Notes under the pieces: model-generated
What the model was told of the DNA's origin: nothing
Seen by the model: the letters and a program-made list of their open reading frames with translations, nothing else
The model's database searches: none
In this document: one piece after another, positions 5,997-6,483 of the stretch
Position numbering within the stretch: position 1 is the first letter of the stretch
Layout of the letters: each line of letters begins with the position of its first letter
Assembly: GCA_016210495.1 (NCBI GenBank)
Contig: JACQUC010000201.1
Span: 1 to 6,483, forward strand
Source of the DNA: Chloroflexota bacterium
GTDB taxonomy: Bacteria; Chloroflexota; FW602-bin22; JACPRP01
DNA length: 6,483 bases
Reading direction: 5' to 3'
Made by a program: the position numbers and the translations under genes

Positions 5997-6137
5997 TGTC
6001 ATTGAGGAGCGCGGTGAGGTGGCCGGGTGGGGCGGGGAGCGACGAAGAACCCCATCTGTCGCTTCTGCCAAACCGACCTTGTTGCATGAACCGACAGTTG
6101 AGATTCTTCGTCCTTCTCCGAAGGACTCAGAATGACA
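5997..6137. repeat. Imperfect inverted repeat (TGTCATT...AATGACA)
   Basis: The outer ends TGTCATT (5997..6003) and AATGACA (6131..6137) are complementary, as are the inner blocks GACGAAGAA (6041..6049) and TTCTTCGTC (6104..6112). TCCTTC and GAAGGA (6111..6125) form a small 6-bp hairpin with a 3-nt loop. From memory, TGTCATTCTGAG / CGAAGAATC sequences of this kind are common dispersed intergenic repeats in environmental bacteria. It may be a degenerate MITE-like element; no target duplication was recognised. Confidence 0.5.
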
Positions 6138-6178
6138 GTACGCAATGCACAGTTGTAGTATTAACCCGCGACCCATTG

Positions 6179-6185
6179 AAAGGAG
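6179..6185 (+). promoter_or_regulatory. Ribosome binding site of the second UGSC gene
   Basis: AAAGGAG lies 9 nt before the ATG at 6195 and supports that start. Confidence 0.8.
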
Positions 6186-6194
6186 TTCTTGCGT

Positions 6195-6483
6195 ATGAGC
6201 ATCCAATACGAAGTACTCAGTCCCTGGGCCGAGGCCGATCCCGTGCCCTTGCGGGGCATCTCGCCTCGCTTGACTGACCTCACCAATAAGACCATCGGCC
6301 TGTTCATCAACTCCAAGGGCGTTGCCCCGGGAATGCTCGCCCTGGTGGAAGAGAAACTCAAGGCCAGCTTCCCTACCCTCGGCTTCCGCACCTTCCTGCT
6401 CAGGTTCAACCGTGAGGTCGCCGGTACGGAGGATCAGCCCCGCTTCGAGGAGTGGGCCAGGGGCATCGACGCCGCCATCACCG
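6195..6483 (+). CDS. UGSC-family (seleno)protein, 3'-truncated at window edge
   Basis: Only the first 96 codons are present. They align without gaps to residues 1-96 of the fusion at 3169: MSIQYEVLSPWAEADPVP, then RGISPRLTDL, KTIGLFINSKGVAPGML, a basic/aromatic segment, and FEEWARGIDAAIT. In the fusion the next residues are A-V-G-D-U-G-S-C, so the catalytic Sec (TGA) or Cys codon of this gene is expected at 6495..6497, twelve bases beyond the window. Whether it uses Sec or Cys, and whether it is fused to a partner domain, cannot be seen. The nucleotide sequence differs from the 3169 gene at many third positions while the protein is well conserved, so the pair is an old duplication held by selection. 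There is no signal peptide, so it is likely cytoplasmic. Confidence 0.88.
   Translation, partial: MSIQYEVLSPWAEADPVPLRGISPRLTDLTNKTIGLFINSKGVAPGMLALVEEKLKASFPTLGFRTFLLRFNREVAGTEDQPRFEEWARGIDAAIT

Larger units (their letters stand above)
5982..6194. other. Intergenic region with a dispersed-type inverted repeat
   Basis: This 213-base gap separates the stand-alone partner gene from the second UGSC gene. It contains an imperfect inverted repeat (5997..6137), a short hairpin inside it, and the ribosome binding site of the next gene. No gene is supported; ORFs running through it are read-throughs of alternate frames of the flanking genes. A promoter for the 6195 gene could lie in 6138..6178, but no clear -35/-10 pair was found. 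Confidence 0.55.

Noticed and set aside
5600..6277. A 225-residue + strand ORF across the end of the partner gene and the intergenic repeat
   Set aside because: It lies in an alternate frame of two conserved genes, runs through a dispersed repeat and has no plausible domain.

Overview
The window looks like a bacterial chromosome fragment of fairly high G+C, built around a tandem array of UGSC-family (seleno)protein genes and their usual partner domain. The organism cannot be named with certainty. A lipoprotein with a long Ala/Pro/Lys/Thr linker and several short dispersed palindromic repeats would fit Chloroflexota (Dehalococcoidia-like) or another uncultured soil, sediment or marine lineage; this is a low-confidence inference. 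If the reading below is right, the organism makes selenocysteine, although no selA/B/C/D gene lies in the window.

Layout, all on the + strand: (1) 1..944, the C-terminal bulk of a UGSC-partner protein, cut at the window edge; (2) 945..1313, a gene-free stretch with an 18-bp perfect palindrome and a MITE-like element with 27-bp inverted ends flanked by TA; (3) 1314..2996, a family-5 (DppA/OppA-type) substrate-binding lipoprotein; (4) 2997..3168, an intergenic repeat region; (5) 3169..4848, a 559-residue UGSC selenoprotein in which an in-frame TGA at 3469..3471 is read as selenocysteine (motif GD-U-GSC-TKY) and the UGSC domain is fused to a complete partner domain; (6) 4866..5981, a stand-alone partner protein 17 nt downstream, almost certainly co-transcribed; (7) 5982..6194, an intergenic region with another dispersed inverted repeat; (8) 6195..6483, the N-terminal 96 codons of a second UGSC gene, cut four codons before the position where its own Sec or Cys codon is expected.

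The main finding is the recoded UGA. Conventional gene calling would split this gene into a 100-residue ORF and a 451-residue ORF. The frame is continuous through the TGA, the flanking residues make the family motif, and a hairpin able to act as a bacterial SECIS lies just downstream. The fusion of UGSC and partner domains, plus three partner copies and two UGSC copies in about 6.5 kb, suggests that the two domains work together in one enzyme. The substrate may be delivered by the solute-binding lipoprotein. The chemistry is not known; the U-G-[ST]-C-T-[KR] site resembles, from memory, that of the GrdB-type subunits of glycine/betaine reductases, which suggests selenol-based reductive chemistry.
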